Origin: Caulobacterales bacterium
Lineage (GTDB): Bacteria > Pseudomonadota > Alphaproteobacteria > Caulobacterales > Aquidulcibacteraceae
Assembly (NCBI GenBank): GCA_017303355.1
Contig: JAFLCU010000003.1
Location: forward strand, 186,001-250,000
Reading direction: 5' to 3'
DNA length: 64,000 bases
Below are positions 1-10,191 of this stretch, piece after piece. The position numbers and the translations under genes are program-made. Positions within the stretch are counted from its first letter, which is position 1. The number at the start of each line of letters is the position of its first letter. The notes under the pieces are model-generated. The model made no database searches. It was not told the DNA's origin and worked only from the letters and a program-made list of their open reading frames with translations.

Positions 1-314
1 GGCTTCGGCAGCACGCGTATGTCTTCCCAACCCGCCTCCACGCCGGCGGCGCCGTAGCCGGTCGCGAAGATGAACGGCACGCCGCGACGGCGCAGAACCT
101 CGGCGATCGCATAGGTGCGCGCGCCATTGAGATTGAGATCGACGATCGCGAAATCGATGTGCGCTTCTTCGGCCAATTTCAGCGCAACCTCCAAACGGCC
201 GGCGACGCCCGCAACCTTGTGACCAAGATCGCTCAGCACGTCTTCGATGAGCATCGCCACCAGCGCCTCATCTTCGACGATCAGAATTTTCAGCCCGCCC
301 CGCGTGTCCGTCAC
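1..314 (-). CDS. receiver-domain response regulator (3' end cut off by window)
   Basis: About 104 codons of a single CheY-like receiver domain are visible before the window edge. The N-terminus runs into the acidic pocket ILIVEDE, the phosphoacceptor Asp sits in the strand FAIVDLNLNG (about residue 60), the conserved Thr-like turn is FATGYG, and the conserved Lys is in LPKP near the edge. No output domain is seen. The start is a GTG that overlaps the stop of the upstream kinase as GTGA, which implies translational coupling; the start is firm for this reason. It is probably the phosphorylation target of that kinase, as receiver-only proteins paired with HWE kinases commonly are. Whether a short C-terminal extension follows cannot be seen. 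Confidence 0.85.
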   Translation of the reverse strand, partial: MTDTRGGLKILIVEDEALVAMLIEDVLSDLGHKVAGVAGRLEVALKLAEEAHIDFAIVDLNLNGARTYAIAEVLRRRGVPFIFATGYGAAGVEAGWEDIRVLPK

Positions 315-1855
315 TGTTCTTCCCACTGATAAACGTGCGGCGCCTCAACCGGCGTCGATATGGTCGCGATCACGCCCTCCGGCCGATACGCAATATGCGC
401 CTCCCCGGCCAAATCGTGCGCGAGGCTCCGCTCGATCAGGCGTGAACCAAAGCCGGCGCGCTCTGGCGGCGACACGACAGGCCCGCCGCTTTCGATCCAG
501 ACCAGATGCAGCATCTCGCCACCGCCGTCGTCGCGCACCTCCCAGGTGAGATCGACCTTGCCGGCGTCGGTGGAGAGCGCGCCATATTTTGCGGCGTTGG
601 TCGCAAGCTCGTGCAGCGCGATGGAAAGCGAGAGCGCCTGCTTGGGCGTAAGCCGCACGCTTGGCCCGCTGACAGCCACGCGCGCGCCCGAATTGAAAGC
701 CATCAACGCGCGAATGATCACCTCGCGCAGACGCGCGCCTTCCCAGTTTTCCGCCGTCAGCAGATCGTGCGCGCGCGCCAGCGCCGTCAGCCGCGCATCC
801 AAAAGCGCCCGCGCATCGGCGCTGCGTTCGGTGCTGCGCAAGGTCTGCATCGCAAGAGATTGAACGGTCGCCAGCGTGTTCTTGACGCGGTGATTGAGTT
901 CGTTGACGAGCAATTGGCGCTGCTCATCCGCGCGCTTCCGGTCAGTGATGTCGCGCGCGATTTTCGACGCGCCGGCAATGGCGCCCTGCGCATCCTTCAC
1001 TGGCGAAACCGTGAGTGAGATGTGAATGCGCTCGCCGGTCTTGCGCACGCGCACGGTTTCGAAGTGCTCAAGCCGTTCGCCGCGGCTGATGCGCGCGATG
1101 ATGCCAGGCTCTTCGTGGTGCAGTTCGGGCGGGATCAGCGTCAGCACCGAGCGGCCGATGATCTCGTCGGGCGCGTAGCCGAACAGGCGCTCGGCGCCCT
1201 TGTTCCAAGTCCGGATCACGCCATCCAAGCCCTTCGAGATGATGGCGTCGTTGGAATTTTCAACGATCGAGCCCAGCAGCTGATTTGTCTGCTCCGCGCG
1301 CGAGCGCAGCACGCGCGCAGCGTCACGTTCAAGGCAGAAGCCGACCTGGTGGGCGATGGTGCGGGCGAGATCCAAATCCTCCTGGCTGAAGACGCGCGGC
1401 GCATCCTGATAGACCATGAATTTGCCGACCACGCCGCCATGCATGAGAAGCGGCACGAAAGCCAGCGCGCGGATGCCTTCGCCGCGAATGATGGCTTTCA
1501 CCTCCAGCGACTCGTTGGAGCTATCGATATCCGCGACGGCGACAGGCGCCGGTTGCGGCTCGCCCGGACTCCAGGGCGTGTGGCCGGTGACGGCTTTGCG
1601 ATACCCTTCAGACAAGCCACGCGACGCCACAAAGCGCATCACGCCCGCTTCATCGAACAGCAAGATGGACGCGCGATCGCATTTCAGCGTTTCAAAGATG
1701 GCGTCGAGGGCGGCTTCGTAAACTTCCGAGGCTATGGTGGCGCGGAAAAGGCGGTCGGTCAGGCGAAAGAAGACGTTGTGAAGCGCGCCGCGATGCGCGC
1801 CTTCCGGCCCGCTCTCTTGTCTGGCGACCTCGCCCACCTTGCACTCCCTGCGCAC
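311..1855 (-). CDS. HWE-family sensor histidine kinase (GAF-PAS-HWE)
   Basis: A soluble 514-residue kinase with no membrane segment. A GAF domain spans roughly residues 30-185 and a PAS domain roughly 195-315 (NSNDAIISKGLDGVIRTWN ... GASKIARDITDRKRA). The dimerisation/phosphoacceptor segment NELNHRVKNTLATVQSLA gives the His. The ATPase domain has an N-box of the form ALHELATNAAKYGAL and the W-x-E signature in LVWIESGG, which defines the HWE family typical of Alphaproteobacteria. GAF plus PAS suggests a cytosolic signal such as redox, light or a small ligand; no chromophore Cys could be assigned. It lies immediately upstream of, and overlaps by 3 bases, the receiver protein. A later in-frame start is possible because the first ~20 residues are poorly structured. 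Confidence 0.9.
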   Translation of the reverse strand: MRRECKVGEVARQESGPEGAHRGALHNVFFRLTDRLFRATIASEVYEAALDAIFETLKCDRASILLFDEAGVMRFVASRGLSEGYRKAVTGHTPWSPGEPQPAPVAVADIDSSNESLEVKAIIRGEGIRALAFVPLLMHGGVVGKFMVYQDAPRVFSQEDLDLARTIAHQVGFCLERDAARVLRSRAEQTNQLLGSIVENSNDAIISKGLDGVIRTWNKGAERLFGYAPDEIIGRSVLTLIPPELHHEEPGIIARISRGERLEHFETVRVRKTGERIHISLTVSPVKDAQGAIAGASKIARDITDRKRADEQRQLLVNELNHRVKNTLATVQSLAMQTLRSTERSADARALLDARLTALARAHDLLTAENWEGARLREVIIRALMAFNSGARVAVSGPSVRLTPKQALSLSIALHELATNAAKYGALSTDAGKVDLTWEVRDDGGGEMLHLVWIESGGPVVSPPERAGFGSRLIERSLAHDLAGEAHIAYRPEGVIATISTPVEAPHVYQWEEQ

Positions 1856-1906
1856 GCACCCACAGTCGAGCCCAACGCGCCGGTTAGGGAACTTGTTCCC
1901 GGGAGC

Positions 1907-2689
1907 TTAGACCTTGCGCTCCACCATCGCCTTTTTGATCTCGGCGATGGCCTTGGCTGGGTTCAGGCCCTTCGGGCAGACCTGGGCGCAATTCATGATG
2001 GTGTGGCAGCGATAGAGCTTGAACGGGTCTTCCAGCGCATCGAGGCGCTCGCCCTGATGCTCGTCACGGCTGTCGGCGATCCAGCGATAGGCCTGCAGCA
2101 GCGCGGCCGGGCCCATGAAGCGGTCGGAATTCCACCAATAGGACGGGCACGAGGTCGAGCAGCACGCGCAGAGGATGCACTCGTAGAGACCATCGAGCTT
2201 GGAGCGCTCTTCCGGGCTTTGGCGCCATTCGGCGTCCGGCTCGGGCGTCTCGGTTTGCAGATAGGGCTGGATCGCCGCGTATTGCGCTGTGAAATTGGTG
2301 AGGTCCGGCACCAAATCCTTCAGCACCGGTTGGTGCGGCAACGGCGAGATCGTGATCGCGCCGCCCGGATACTCGTCCATCCCCTTGGTGCAGGCGAGCG
2401 TGTTGCGGCCGCCGATATTCATCGCGCACGAGCCGCAAACGCCTTCACGGCAGGAGCGGCGGAATGTCAGCGTCGGATCGATCTCGTTTTTGATCACGAG
2501 CAGCGCGTCGAGGACCATCGGGCCGCATCTGTCGAGATCGACCGTGTAGGTGTCCCAGCGCGGATTCTCGCCGGTCTCGGGATCGTAGCGATAGATCTTG
2601 AATTCCCGCGTGCGCTTGGCCCCTTCGGGCGTCGGATGGCGCTTGCCGGGCTTGACCTTGGAATTCTTGGGTAGCGTGAGTTCGACCAT
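1907..2689 (-). CDS. sdhB: succinate dehydrogenase iron-sulfur subunit
   Basis: Carries electrons from the SdhA flavin to quinone in respiratory complex II on the inner face of the cytoplasmic membrane. The N-terminal plant-type ferredoxin domain has the [2Fe-2S] cysteines in [13 protein letters not shown] plus a later Cys in LACTKG. The C-terminal domain has [16 protein letters not shown] and [17 protein letters not shown] for the [4Fe-4S] and [3Fe-4S] clusters. I chose the Met of [11 protein letters not shown] as start because homologues begin here; the frame is open 13 codons further to 2728, with no good ribosome-binding site for either. It is not adjacent to sdhCDA, which sits at 8.0-10.6 kb on the same strand with unrelated genes between. 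Confidence 0.93.
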   Translation of the reverse strand: MVELTLPKNSKVKPGKRHPTPEGAKRTREFKIYRYDPETGENPRWDTYTVDLDRCGPMVLDALLVIKNEIDPTLTFRRSCREGVCGSCAMNIGGRNTLACTKGMDEYPGGAITISPLPHQPVLKDLVPDLTNFTAQYAAIQPYLQTETPEPDAEWRQSPEERSKLDGLYECILCACCSTSCPSYWWNSDRFMGPAALLQAYRWIADSRDEHQGERLDALEDPFKLYRCHTIMNCAQVCPKGLNPAKAIAEIKKAMVERKV

Positions 2690-2742
2690 ATCGGGCGCGA
2701 ACCTGACGAGCGCCGCAGCGCCCGTCAAGCACGCGAAATGCC

Positions 2743-4155
2743 CTATTCCGTAGCGGCCGCCCGCCCATACCAGTCGATGCGCCGGGTGGCGATCATGGTG
2801 GCGGCGATGACGGCGAAGGCGGTGACCGAACCCGCCAGAAGGGCGAAATCCTCGAGCGTCATCAGCACATACATGGCCCCATAGAGGGCCGAGAGCCCCA
2901 GCAGCGCCTTAAAGCCCACCGCGGCCGAGCGGAACGAAGCCCCCGCGTAATACGCCAGCAGCAAAACCGTGGCGGCGGCGGCGATTAGGAAGGCCTGGGT
3001 GAAGCCGATGATCTCGGTGATCGAGAGCAGCAGCAGGTAAAAGACGCACTGCGCCAGGCCGACCAGCACGTATTGGGCGGCATGTGCCTTCTTGCCGCTC
3101 ACGGCCTCGAACACGAGCGTCGCCAGGAAGACGATGCCGATGAACATGATGCCATACTGAATGGCGCGGCTGACGCCCTGGTAGATGTCGTCGGCGGCGA
3201 CGAAGCTGACCGCCATGTCGTGGCTCGACACCTCGCCCAGATTGAAGGCCGAGAGATTGGCCGCCTTCGGCATGTTGCGCGCCACGAACGGCACGCGCCA
3301 ATTGGCGGCGAAGCCTTCGGCCGTCAGCTCCACCGACTCGCTGGTTTGGAAATAGCCCTGCGCGCGCGTCTCGTTGCCGTCGCCGCGAATCGCAACACTG
3401 GTGTCCTGCGCGAAGGCGGCGATGGCGAAGCGCTGCGCGCCGCCCAGCACGATACGGGTATCGACCGTGAAAGCTTCCGCCGCCTCGCCCAACGGCGCGG
3501 GCGCGGCGAAGGCTTGCAGCGAGCGGAACGCGGGCGCGGCCGGCGAGGCGCTATAATCCCATTGCCCGGCCGCGACCGCCGCTTGGCCGAAATCAAAATC
3601 CGACGTCGGCTCCAGCGTGACGGTTTCGCCATTGGCGAAGCGCAATTCGGCTGCGTCGCGAATGGTGCGGCTATCGCCGACAAACATCACCAATTGCGCT
3701 TGGCGCCAATCGAACGCGTAAGATTGATCGAGCCCTTCGAGCGCGGCGGCGGGATCGAACTCCGCGTGAAAATTGGTGGTCGCGTTGTAGGCGTCGGCGC
3801 GATAGATGCCGAGCCGGCGCTGCGCGACCGAAAGCTCGGACTCAGCCGTGCCTGTCTCCGCGAACACGATGTAGCGGCCACGTTCGATGCTGGTTTGCAC
3901 CTGCCCTGTCGCACTCGTCACCTCGATCGTGCGCCGGTACGGCACGATCAGCATTGGCCCGCCGATCACTTGCTGGCCGCCGGCTTGCGCGCCGATTTCG
4001 GCGGTGACCTCGCGGGCGCGCTGCTCACGCCCCTCCATCAGCGCGCCGACAAGCAGCAGCGGAATGCCCATGGCGAGCACCAGCGCGCATACAAGCAGCA
4101 GTTTGAGGCCCAGCGATCCGCGCGGGATCAGGCCGGCGATAGGATTGGTCGTCAT
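2743..4155 (-). CDS. creD: CreD-like inner-membrane protein
   Basis: 470 residues with the CreD arrangement: one N-terminal membrane helix (about residues 15-40), a long extracytoplasmic domain (about 45-330) and a C-terminal block of five or six helices (about 335-460, beginning [21 protein letters not shown] and containing the conserved [19 protein letters not shown]). CreD proteins are linked to cell-envelope integrity and, in gamma-proteobacteria, to the CreBC regulon; their biochemical role is unknown. There is no creBC here. It is followed 54-15 bases later by sdhB on the same strand, so it separates sdhB from the rest of the sdh genes. Family assignment is strong; function remains general. 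Confidence 0.88.
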   Translation of the reverse strand: MTTNPIAGLIPRGSLGLKLLLVCALVLAMGIPLLLVGALMEGREQRAREVTAEIGAQAGGQQVIGGPMLIVPYRRTIEVTSATGQVQTSIERGRYIVFAETGTAESELSVAQRRLGIYRADAYNATTNFHAEFDPAAALEGLDQSYAFDWRQAQLVMFVGDSRTIRDAAELRFANGETVTLEPTSDFDFGQAAVAAGQWDYSASPAAPAFRSLQAFAAPAPLGEAAEAFTVDTRIVLGGAQRFAIAAFAQDTSVAIRGDGNETRAQGYFQTSESVELTAEGFAANWRVPFVARNMPKAANLSAFNLGEVSSHDMAVSFVAADDIYQGVSRAIQYGIMFIGIVFLATLVFEAVSGKKAHAAQYVLVGLAQCVFYLLLLSITEIIGFTQAFLIAAAATVLLLAYYAGASFRSAAVGFKALLGLSALYGAMYVLMTLEDFALLAGSVTAFAVIAATMIATRRIDWYGRAAATE

Positions 4156-4264
4156 GGATCTCCCCTAGTGGCGATGGCGCTCTTTGAGCGCAGCGACGGG
4201 GAGTAAGCCGGGAGGCCCGCGCCAATTATCGCGCAGGCGCTTGGGAGAAATTGTGCAGGCCGCT

Positions 4265-4696
4265 TTAGCGGTCCATCTCGATATCGACCGCGCTTGGCGG
4301 CGGGGCCCAATCTTCCTCGGGCGCCGTGCTGGGCGGCTCCGACGTGAAGGCGATGACAAACGCCGCAGCCCCCGCCAGAGCGCACCCGAACGACCAGAGC
4401 AGCGCCACCCAATCGTAGCCGCCATTCACTTTGGCGGCGTCCTCGGCTTGGCCCAATTGCGCTTGCCGGCGCGCATCGATCAAAAAGAACCCGATCACGA
4501 ACACGACCGGAATGGCGAAGCCCCAGGGCGAAACGCCCGCCATCCAGGGCCGCAGCAAAAGCCCCAAGGAGCCCAGCGCCAGCCCGCCCAGCACCAGAAA
4601 TTCCACAAGCGCCTGGCCGCGATCGCCCAAACTGGCCCGCAGCCGGCGGCGGCGCGCCCCCATTTCGGCAAACATTGCGGCGAAGAAAGCGTTCAT
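4265..4696 (-). CDS. small multi-pass membrane protein, function unknown
   Basis: 143 residues from the chosen ATG. A short basic N-terminus (ARRRRLR) is followed by hydrophobic segments at about residues 30-50, 60-78 and 96-120, and an acidic Pro-rich tail (PPSTAPEEDWAPPP). The frame extends 12 codons upstream to a TTG, but the ATG gives a more typical membrane-protein N-terminus. I do not recognise a family. It precedes creD on the same strand with a 109-base gap and faces away from the AsmA-like gene, so it may be co-transcribed with creD. Confidence 0.6.
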   Translation of the reverse strand: MNAFFAAMFAEMGARRRRLRASLGDRGQALVEFLVLGGLALGSLGLLLRPWMAGVSPWGFAIPVVFVIGFFLIDARRQAQLGQAEDAAKVNGGYDWVALLWSFGCALAGAAAFVIAFTSEPPSTAPEEDWAPPPSAVDIEMDR

Positions 4697-4797
4697 GCGT
4701 CGAGGAGATAGCCCAGGCCGTGAGAGCCGCAAAGGGCGACGCGCTTCTCGATTTTGTCGCGCCGCGTCATTAGGTTTGGCGCCAAAGGATGGTTCAT

Positions 4798-6921
4798 ATG
4801 AGTGTTGAAGCGAGCGCGCCGAAATTCAAGCCGCCGGGCCTCAAGGCGATCGGCATCGGCGTCGCGGCCGTGCTCGGCGTGCTGGTTCTCGCCATTGTGC
4901 TGTTCTTCGTGTTCTTCCCGAAACAATTGGCGGCCGCCGAAGCCGAGCGCCGGATCGAGGAAGCCACCGAGCGCCAGCTCACGCTTGGCGACAATATCGA
5001 CATCACGTTCTTCCCGGCGCTTGGCTTCTCGGTCGACCAGGCCACGCTTTCAAATCCCGAAGGCTTTCCGGCGGACACGCCTTTCCTTTCCGCCAATCGC
5101 ATCGTCTTCGCGGTGAAGGTGCTGCCGCTGCTGCGCGGCGCGATCGAGGTGAAGGAACTGATCTTCGAAGGCGCCGAACTCAATCTGCGCGCCGAGGCAG
5201 ATGGCGGCGCCAACAATTGGACCTTCCCCACCGAGGACACGCCCGAGGATCAAACCACGATCGAGGATCTGCGCCTCGACGATGTGCGCATGATCGATAG
5301 CACGATCACGTTCCAAGGCGCGGAGGGCGAGCCGCTGCTTCTGAACGACGTGGATGCAAGCCTTGCGCTGCAATCGCTCGATGCGCCGGCGCAGATGGAA
5401 GCGGCGTTCGATTATCGCAATCAGCGCGTCAATGTGACGAGTGAGGTGGGGCTGCCGCGCGCGGTGCTTGAAAAGGGCGAAACGCCACTCACCGCACGCG
5501 TGCGCGCTGACGCGATCGAGGCGGATTTCGACGGTGTTTTCCGCACGGAAACCGGCGCACTGAACGGCGCGCTCAACGCCAACGGCGCAAGCGTGCGCAA
5601 TCTGCTCGCCTGGATGGGCACACCGATGGCCAATGGCGGCGGCTTCGGCCCGTTCCGCCTTTCGGCGCGGATGGCGCACGAGGGCGCGCAAACCGCGCTC
5701 ACGGAAGCGGCGGTGCGGCTGGATAGCATCGATGCGACAGGCGCGCTCACGCTAATCACGCAGGAGAATGGCCGCTTGCGCGTCAATGGCGCGCTGAGCT
5801 CGGCCAATGTCGATCTCAACACCTACCTCCCCGCGCCCGCGCAAACCGGCCAGGAGGGCGTCGCCGTCGACACCGCCTGGAGCAGCGATCCGCTCGATTT
5901 GAGCGGCCTGCGTTCGCTCGACGCGGATTTGCAGCTCACGCTCGGCGCGCTGCGCTTCCAGCGCATGAATTTTTCCAACGTGGCGCTGGGGCTGCGCATC
6001 GCCAACGGCGCGCTCGACGCGCGGTTGACGCGCATTTCGCTCTATGACGGCGGCGGCACGGCGCGGCTCATCGCCGACGGCTCGGGCGCGACACCGCGCG
6101 TGGCGATCGAGGTCGATGCGCAAAATGTGCAGGCCGAGACTTTGCTGCGCGACGCAATCGGCTTCGACAATATTGTCGGGCGCGGCCGCCTGCGCGCTTC
6201 GCTGGTTGGCCAAGGCGCCTCGCAAGCGGCGATCATGCGCACGCTGCGCGGCAACGCCTCGTTCAATTTCAATGACGGCCAATGGAAGGGTGTGAACCTC
6301 GCGCAGGTCGCACGTACCGTACAATCGGCGCTGACCGGCCAAGCCGCCGGGGAAGGCTCCTCCACCGATTTCGCCGAACTGGCTTCGACCTTCACCGTCG
6401 CCGACGGCGTGATGGCGACAGACGATCTGCGCCTGCTCAATCCCTATGTGCGGCTGGAAGGGCGCGGCATGGTCAATATCGGCGCACAGAGCATCGACAT
6501 GCGCATCGCGCCGCGCGCGGTGAACAACGCGCAAGGCCAGGGCGGCGATCTCTCTGTGACCGGGCTCGGCGTGCCGTTCCGTGTTTCGGGGCCATGGTCG
6601 CGCGTAAGCTTCCGTCCGGCGCTGGAAGACGTGGTGCAGAACCAGGTGCGCGACATCCTCGCGCGGCAGGGCGAAGGCAATCCGCTGGCGACGCTCGGCG
6701 AGACGCTGTTCGGCCGCCAGCCCGCGACAGCGCCGACAACGCCAACCGCTGAAACGCCCGCGACGGAGGGTGAAACGGCCGCGCCGACAACGCCCGCGCA
6801 ACCAACGCAACCACAGCAGGAAACGCGCCCCCGCAACCCGCTGGAGGAAATGCTGCGCCGCGCGCAAGAGCGACGCACGCAAGCGGCCGAGGAAGAAAAG
6901 CAGGCGGAGCCGACGCCTTAA
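4798..6921 (+). CDS. AsmA-family protein
   Basis: A 707-residue inner-membrane-anchored periplasmic protein. One membrane helix near residues 15-40 is followed by the N-terminal AsmA domain (ITFFPALGFSVDQATLSNPEGF ... IEVKELIFEGAELNL) and, towards the C-terminus, the AsmA_2-like repeat with RGRLRASLVGQG and GNASFNFNDG. The last ~60 residues are a low-complexity Thr/Pro/Glu/Gln tail. AsmA-like proteins belong to the bridge-like lipid transport superfamily and affect outer-membrane assembly. The ATG at 4798 is preferred to the one at 4789 because an AAAGGA motif lies 8 bases before it. It stands alone on the plus strand. Confidence 0.88.
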   Translation: MSVEASAPKFKPPGLKAIGIGVAAVLGVLVLAIVLFFVFFPKQLAAAEAERRIEEATERQLTLGDNIDITFFPALGFSVDQATLSNPEGFPADTPFLSANRIVFAVKVLPLLRGAIEVKELIFEGAELNLRAEADGGANNWTFPTEDTPEDQTTIEDLRLDDVRMIDSTITFQGAEGEPLLLNDVDASLALQSLDAPAQMEAAFDYRNQRVNVTSEVGLPRAVLEKGETPLTARVRADAIEADFDGVFRTETGALNGALNANGASVRNLLAWMGTPMANGGGFGPFRLSARMAHEGAQTALTEAAVRLDSIDATGALTLITQENGRLRVNGALSSANVDLNTYLPAPAQTGQEGVAVDTAWSSDPLDLSGLRSLDADLQLTLGALRFQRMNFSNVALGLRIANGALDARLTRISLYDGGGTARLIADGSGATPRVAIEVDAQNVQAETLLRDAIGFDNIVGRGRLRASLVGQGASQAAIMRTLRGNASFNFNDGQWKGVNLAQVARTVQSALTGQAAGEGSSTDFAELASTFTVADGVMATDDLRLLNPYVRLEGRGMVNIGAQSIDMRIAPRAVNNAQGQGGDLSVTGLGVPFRVSGPWSRVSFRPALEDVVQNQVRDILARQGEGNPLATLGETLFGRQPATAPTTPTAETPATEGETAAPTTPAQPTQPQQETRPRNPLEEMLRRAQERRTQAAEEEKQAEPTP

Positions 6922-6940
6922 GGCGCCGGCTCATTTTGGG

Positions 6941-7315
6941 TCAGCGACCGGTGTGGAAGACCGCGAGCTTGTTGCCGTCGAGGTCGCGGAAATAGGCGAA
7001 CTCGCCGAAAGCGCCGCGCGGGCCGGGTTCGCCTTCGCATGCGCCGCCCAGTTCCAAAGCCTTGGCGTGAATGCGGGCGACGTCTTCCTTGCTGTCGACG
7101 GCGATGGCGAGCATGGCGCCGTTGCCGTGCGTGGCCGGCTGCTCGTTGTAGGGGCGCGTGATCATGATCATCGCGCCGCTGGCAAGGCGGTACATGAGGC
7201 CGTGCGGCGTGGGCATTAGGCGCTTACCGCCCATTTCGCCCAGCAGCGCGTCGTAGAAAGCGGTTGAGCGGTCGAAATCATTCGCGCCCAGGCAGACATA
7301 ACCAACACTTGCCAT
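6941..7315 (-). CDS. VOC (glyoxalase/bleomycin-resistance fold) protein
   Basis: 124 residues with the paired beta-alpha-beta-beta-beta modules of the vicinal-oxygen-chelate superfamily: VGYVCLGANDFDRSTAFYDALLG at the start and a second module ending in FAYFRDLDGNKLAVFH, the usual ligand-bearing end with a terminal His. The substrate cannot be told from sequence. The start at 7315 is fixed by a strong GGGGAGAGA ribosome-binding site 5 bases before the ATG; the open frame further upstream to 7453 is not coding. It is convergent with the AsmA-like gene, 19 bases apart. Confidence 0.85.
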   Translation of the reverse strand: MASVGYVCLGANDFDRSTAFYDALLGEMGGKRLMPTPHGLMYRLASGAMIMITRPYNEQPATHGNGAMLAIAVDSKEDVARIHAKALELGGACEGEPGPRGAFGEFAYFRDLDGNKLAVFHTGR

Positions 7316-7494
7316 CGTTTCTCTCCCCGCCGCTTGGCGCGGCCCAGCAAATGATAGCGTCGCCACGGGCAAGTGCGTCAAGAATGACGCAAGGTACCCT
7401 CTTGCGTCCAATGGCGTCGCACTTGCTACACTTCGACAAATATCTTCAAGCAAATCAGGCGTAAGATCGCTGAGTCGCTAAAATTGAAATCCGC

Positions 7495-7845
7495 TTGTTC
7501 AAGAAACCGCCACCGCCCAACCTGAGCGCCCGCATCCAGAATGCGGTGTCTAGGCCGCCTCCGCCAGCGACGCCGCCACCGCCCGCGCCGCCGCCGCTGA
7601 GCAAACGCCAGCAGCGCGCCGAACGTGAACGCGTGTTTCGGCAGGCGACCTTGGTGTTTCCCGATGGCCATCGCATGGCGGTCGTGGTCAAGGACGTCAG
7701 CACGACCGGCGCACGCGTGGAATTCTTCCAGCACGTCCGGCTGCCGGAAGAGGTGATGTTCCTGGAAGCCACGCTCAAGCTGCGCAAACGCGCGCGCGTG
7801 GTTTGGCAAGAAGACGGGACTGTGGGGTTAGCGTTTCTGGATTGA
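7495..7845 (+). CDS. PilZ-domain protein
   Basis: 116 residues starting at a TTG. The first 35 residues are a proline-rich linker (three runs of three to four prolines) and residues about 36-116 are a PilZ domain, a c-di-GMP receptor fold. The two c-di-GMP-binding elements are visible: the basic R-x3-R type stretch KRQQRAERER and the D-x-S-x2-G motif in KDVSTTGARVEF. Family knowledge predicts a c-di-GMP-responsive adaptor acting on motility, envelope or cell cycle. No partner gene is adjacent; it is followed convergently by the sdh cluster. Confidence 0.82.
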   Translation: MFKKPPPPNLSARIQNAVSRPPPPATPPPPAPPPLSKRQQRAERERVFRQATLVFPDGHRMAVVVKDVSTTGARVEFFQHVRLPEEVMFLEATLKLRKRARVVWQEDGTVGLAFLD

Positions 7846-7882
7846 GCTATTCCGCGGGCTCTGCGTCCGGGCGCTTCAACGC

Positions 7883-7981
7883 TCATGCTTCCGTCGCCGG
7901 TTCTTCGCCCTCCGGCACGATCCTCGGCGCTTCATCCTCGACCGGCGTTTGCGCAATCGAGCGCGCCATTGTTGTCCGCAT
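7883..7981 (-). CDS. possible 32-residue ORF downstream of sdhA
   Basis: A short frame begins with ATG 22 bases after the sdhA stop and encodes MRTTMARSIAQTPVEDEAP followed by an acidic tail ending in ATEA. The frame is open upstream through a hydrophobic stretch (EWKLVAWW) that overlaps the end of sdhA. There is no obvious ribosome-binding site and I know no homologue. It is offered only because it sits in the gap where sdhB would be expected and the base composition by codon position looks codon-like. Confidence 0.22.
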   Translation of the reverse strand: MRTTMARSIAQTPVEDEAPRIVPEGEEPATEA

Positions 7982-8003
7982 CCACCACGCGACAAGCTTC
8001 CAC

Positions 8004-9794
8004 TCAATACACCCGCTTCTTCGGCGGAATGTACTCAACCTCGTTGGTCATCGTGTTGGTGTGGACCGGGCGATAATCGATGCGCGTGGCGCCGGTGTTG
8101 AGATCGAGCCAGGCGAGCGTGTGCTTCATCCAATCGGTGTCGTCGCGTTCCGGGAAATCCTCGCGGGCGTGGGCGCCGCGCGACTCGGTGCGGTTGGCCG
8201 CGCCGTTCACTGTGACGATGGCTTGGCCAATCAGATTGTCGAACTCGAGCGTTTCGACCAGATCGGTGTTCCAGATCATCGAGCGATCAGTGACGGCGAT
8301 ATCCGGCGCTTCCTTCCAGATCGCCGCCATGCGCTGCACGCCTTCTTCCAGCACGGGCCCGGTGCGATAGACCGCGCAGGTATCCTGCATCGCGCGCTGC
8401 ATCTTATCGCGCAGCTTGGCTGTGGGCGTACCGCCCTTGGCGTTGCGGAATTTGTCGAAGCGCGCGAGGTGCTTGTCGCTTTCGCCCTTCGGCAGTTCTG
8501 GCTGCGTGGCGTTGGCTTCGAGCTTGTCGCCACAACGCAGGCCGACAGCGCGGCCAAACACGACGAGATCGATCAGCGAATTGGAGCCAAGGCGATTGGC
8601 GCCGTGCACCGAAACGCACGCGGCTTCGCCCACAGCCATGAGGCCCGGCACCACAGAGTCCGGATCGCCGCCGACCTTGGTCAGCACCTCGCCGTGATAA
8701 TTCGTCGGGATGCCGCCCATATTGTAGTGAACCGTCGGCAGCACCGGAATCGGCGCGCGCGTCACGTCGACGCCGGCGAAAATCTTGGCGCTTTCGGAAA
8801 TACCCGGCAGGCGCTCGTGCAGCATCTTCGGATCGAGGTGATCCAGATGCAGGAAGATGTGATCCTTGTTCGGGCCGACGCCGCGGCCTTCGCGGATTTC
8901 AAGCGTCATGGCGCGGCTCACCATGTCGCGCGGGGCCAGATCCTTCACGGTCGGCGCATAGCGCTCCATGAAGCGTTCGCCGTTTGAATTGGTGAGATAG
9001 CCGCCCTCGCCGCGCGCGCCCTCGGTGATGAGGCAGCCGGCGGGGAAAATGCCGGTCGGGTGGAATTGCACGAATTCCATGTCCTGCAGCGGCAGGCCGG
9101 CGCGCAACACCATGGCGTTGCCGTCGCCCGTGCACGTATGCGCGCTGGTGCACGAGAGATAGGCGCGGCCGTAGCCGCCAGTGGCGAGCACAACGGTTTG
9201 CGCGCGGAAGCGATGCAGCGTGCCGTCATCCAACTTCCAGGCGGTGACGCCCCGGCAGGCGCCGCTTTCATCCATGATGAGGTCGAGCGCGAAATATTCG
9301 ATGAAGAAGTCGACGTCATGGCGCAGCGATTGGCCGTACAATGTGTGCAGCATGGCGTGGCCGGTGCGGTCTGCGGCGGCGCAGGTGCGCTGCACCGGCG
9401 CTTCGCCGAAATTGCGCGTCATGCCGCCGAAGGCGCGCTGATAGATTTTGCCTTCCTCGGTGCGCGAGAACGGCACGCCCCAATGCTCAAGCTCATAGAC
9501 GGCGGCCGGCGCGTTGCGCGTCAGATATTCGATCGCGTCCTGATCGCCCAGCCAGTCCGACCCCTTCACGGTGTCGAACATGTGCCATTGCCACTTGTCC
9601 TCGCCCATATTGCCGAGCGAAGCGGAGATGCCGCCCTGCGCCGCCACCGTGTGCGAGCGGGTGGGAAACACCTTCGAGATACAGGCTGTCTTCAGCCCAG
9701 CTTGCGCGCTGCCAAGTGCGGCGCGAAGCCCCGAACCGCCAGCGCCGACGACAACCACGTCAAACGTGTGATCGATCCAAGTGTAAGCGGCCAA
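8004..9794 (-). CDS. sdhA: succinate dehydrogenase flavoprotein subunit
   Basis: Catalytic subunit of complex II, oxidising succinate to fumarate with covalent FAD. 596 residues, normal for the family. The dinucleotide-binding motif [15 protein letters not shown] is at about residue 14, the FAD-linked His is in [14 protein letters not shown] (about residue 48), and the active-site region includes HPTGI, the capping segment [11 protein letters not shown] and the Arg of [19 protein letters not shown]. The start ATG lies 4 bases after the sdhD stop, within a compact sdhC-sdhD-sdhA operon. sdhB does not follow it. Confidence 0.96.
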   Translation of the reverse strand: MAAYTWIDHTFDVVVVGAGGSGLRAALGSAQAGLKTACISKVFPTRSHTVAAQGGISASLGNMGEDKWQWHMFDTVKGSDWLGDQDAIEYLTRNAPAAVYELEHWGVPFSRTEEGKIYQRAFGGMTRNFGEAPVQRTCAAADRTGHAMLHTLYGQSLRHDVDFFIEYFALDLIMDESGACRGVTAWKLDDGTLHRFRAQTVVLATGGYGRAYLSCTSAHTCTGDGNAMVLRAGLPLQDMEFVQFHPTGIFPAGCLITEGARGEGGYLTNSNGERFMERYAPTVKDLAPRDMVSRAMTLEIREGRGVGPNKDHIFLHLDHLDPKMLHERLPGISESAKIFAGVDVTRAPIPVLPTVHYNMGGIPTNYHGEVLTKVGGDPDSVVPGLMAVGEAACVSVHGANRLGSNSLIDLVVFGRAVGLRCGDKLEANATQPELPKGESDKHLARFDKFRNAKGGTPTAKLRDKMQRAMQDTCAVYRTGPVLEEGVQRMAAIWKEAPDIAVTDRSMIWNTDLVETLEFDNLIGQAIVTVNGAANRTESRGAHAREDFPERDDTDWMKHTLAWLDLNTGATRIDYRPVHTNTMTNEVEYIPPKKRVY

Positions 9795-9798
9795 AGGA

Positions 9799-10188
9799 TC
9801 AGACTCCGAAATTCACGAGCAGCACGGCGAAAATGGCGCCGGCGGCGATAACGAGCGGCACGAGCGTGTTCAGCAACAGCAGCGCCATTTTAGCGAACGG
9901 CTTGTGGACATAGTCGTTCACGACCTCGCCCATGCCGAGACGCATATGATAGAGCGCCACCATGATGAGCAGGATGAGGCCGACCGCGTTGAACGGCTGC
10001 GAGATGAAATCGATGGCCGCGAGATAGGTCGGGCCATCCATGCTCAGCGCCGCACTCAGCACGAACCACGTGGCCACAAACAGCAAGGCGATGGCCGACA
10101 CGCGCTGGCCGACGAAATGGCCCGTGCCCTCGGCGGCGGCGCCATGATTGCGGACACGTCCGAGCGGCGTGCTCTTATCTTTGCTCAT
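9799..10188 (-). CDS. sdhD: succinate dehydrogenase membrane anchor subunit
   Basis: 129 residues with three membrane helices (about 30-50, 60-82, 100-122). The conserved N-terminus contains [15 protein letters not shown] and the haem-b ligand His is in [18 protein letters not shown]. It anchors SdhAB and forms the quinone site with SdhC. It starts 3 bases after the sdhC stop and ends 4 bases before sdhA. Confidence 0.92.
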   Translation of the reverse strand: MSKDKSTPLGRVRNHGAAAEGTGHFVGQRVSAIALLFVATWFVLSAALSMDGPTYLAAIDFISQPFNAVGLILLIMVALYHMRLGMGEVVNDYVHKPFAKMALLLLNTLVPLVIAAGAIFAVLLVNFGV

Positions 10189-10191
10189 CGC

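Noticed and set aside
1022-2674. 550-residue plus-strand open frame
   Set aside because: It lies opposite the HWE kinase and sdhB, both of which have clear catalytic motifs.
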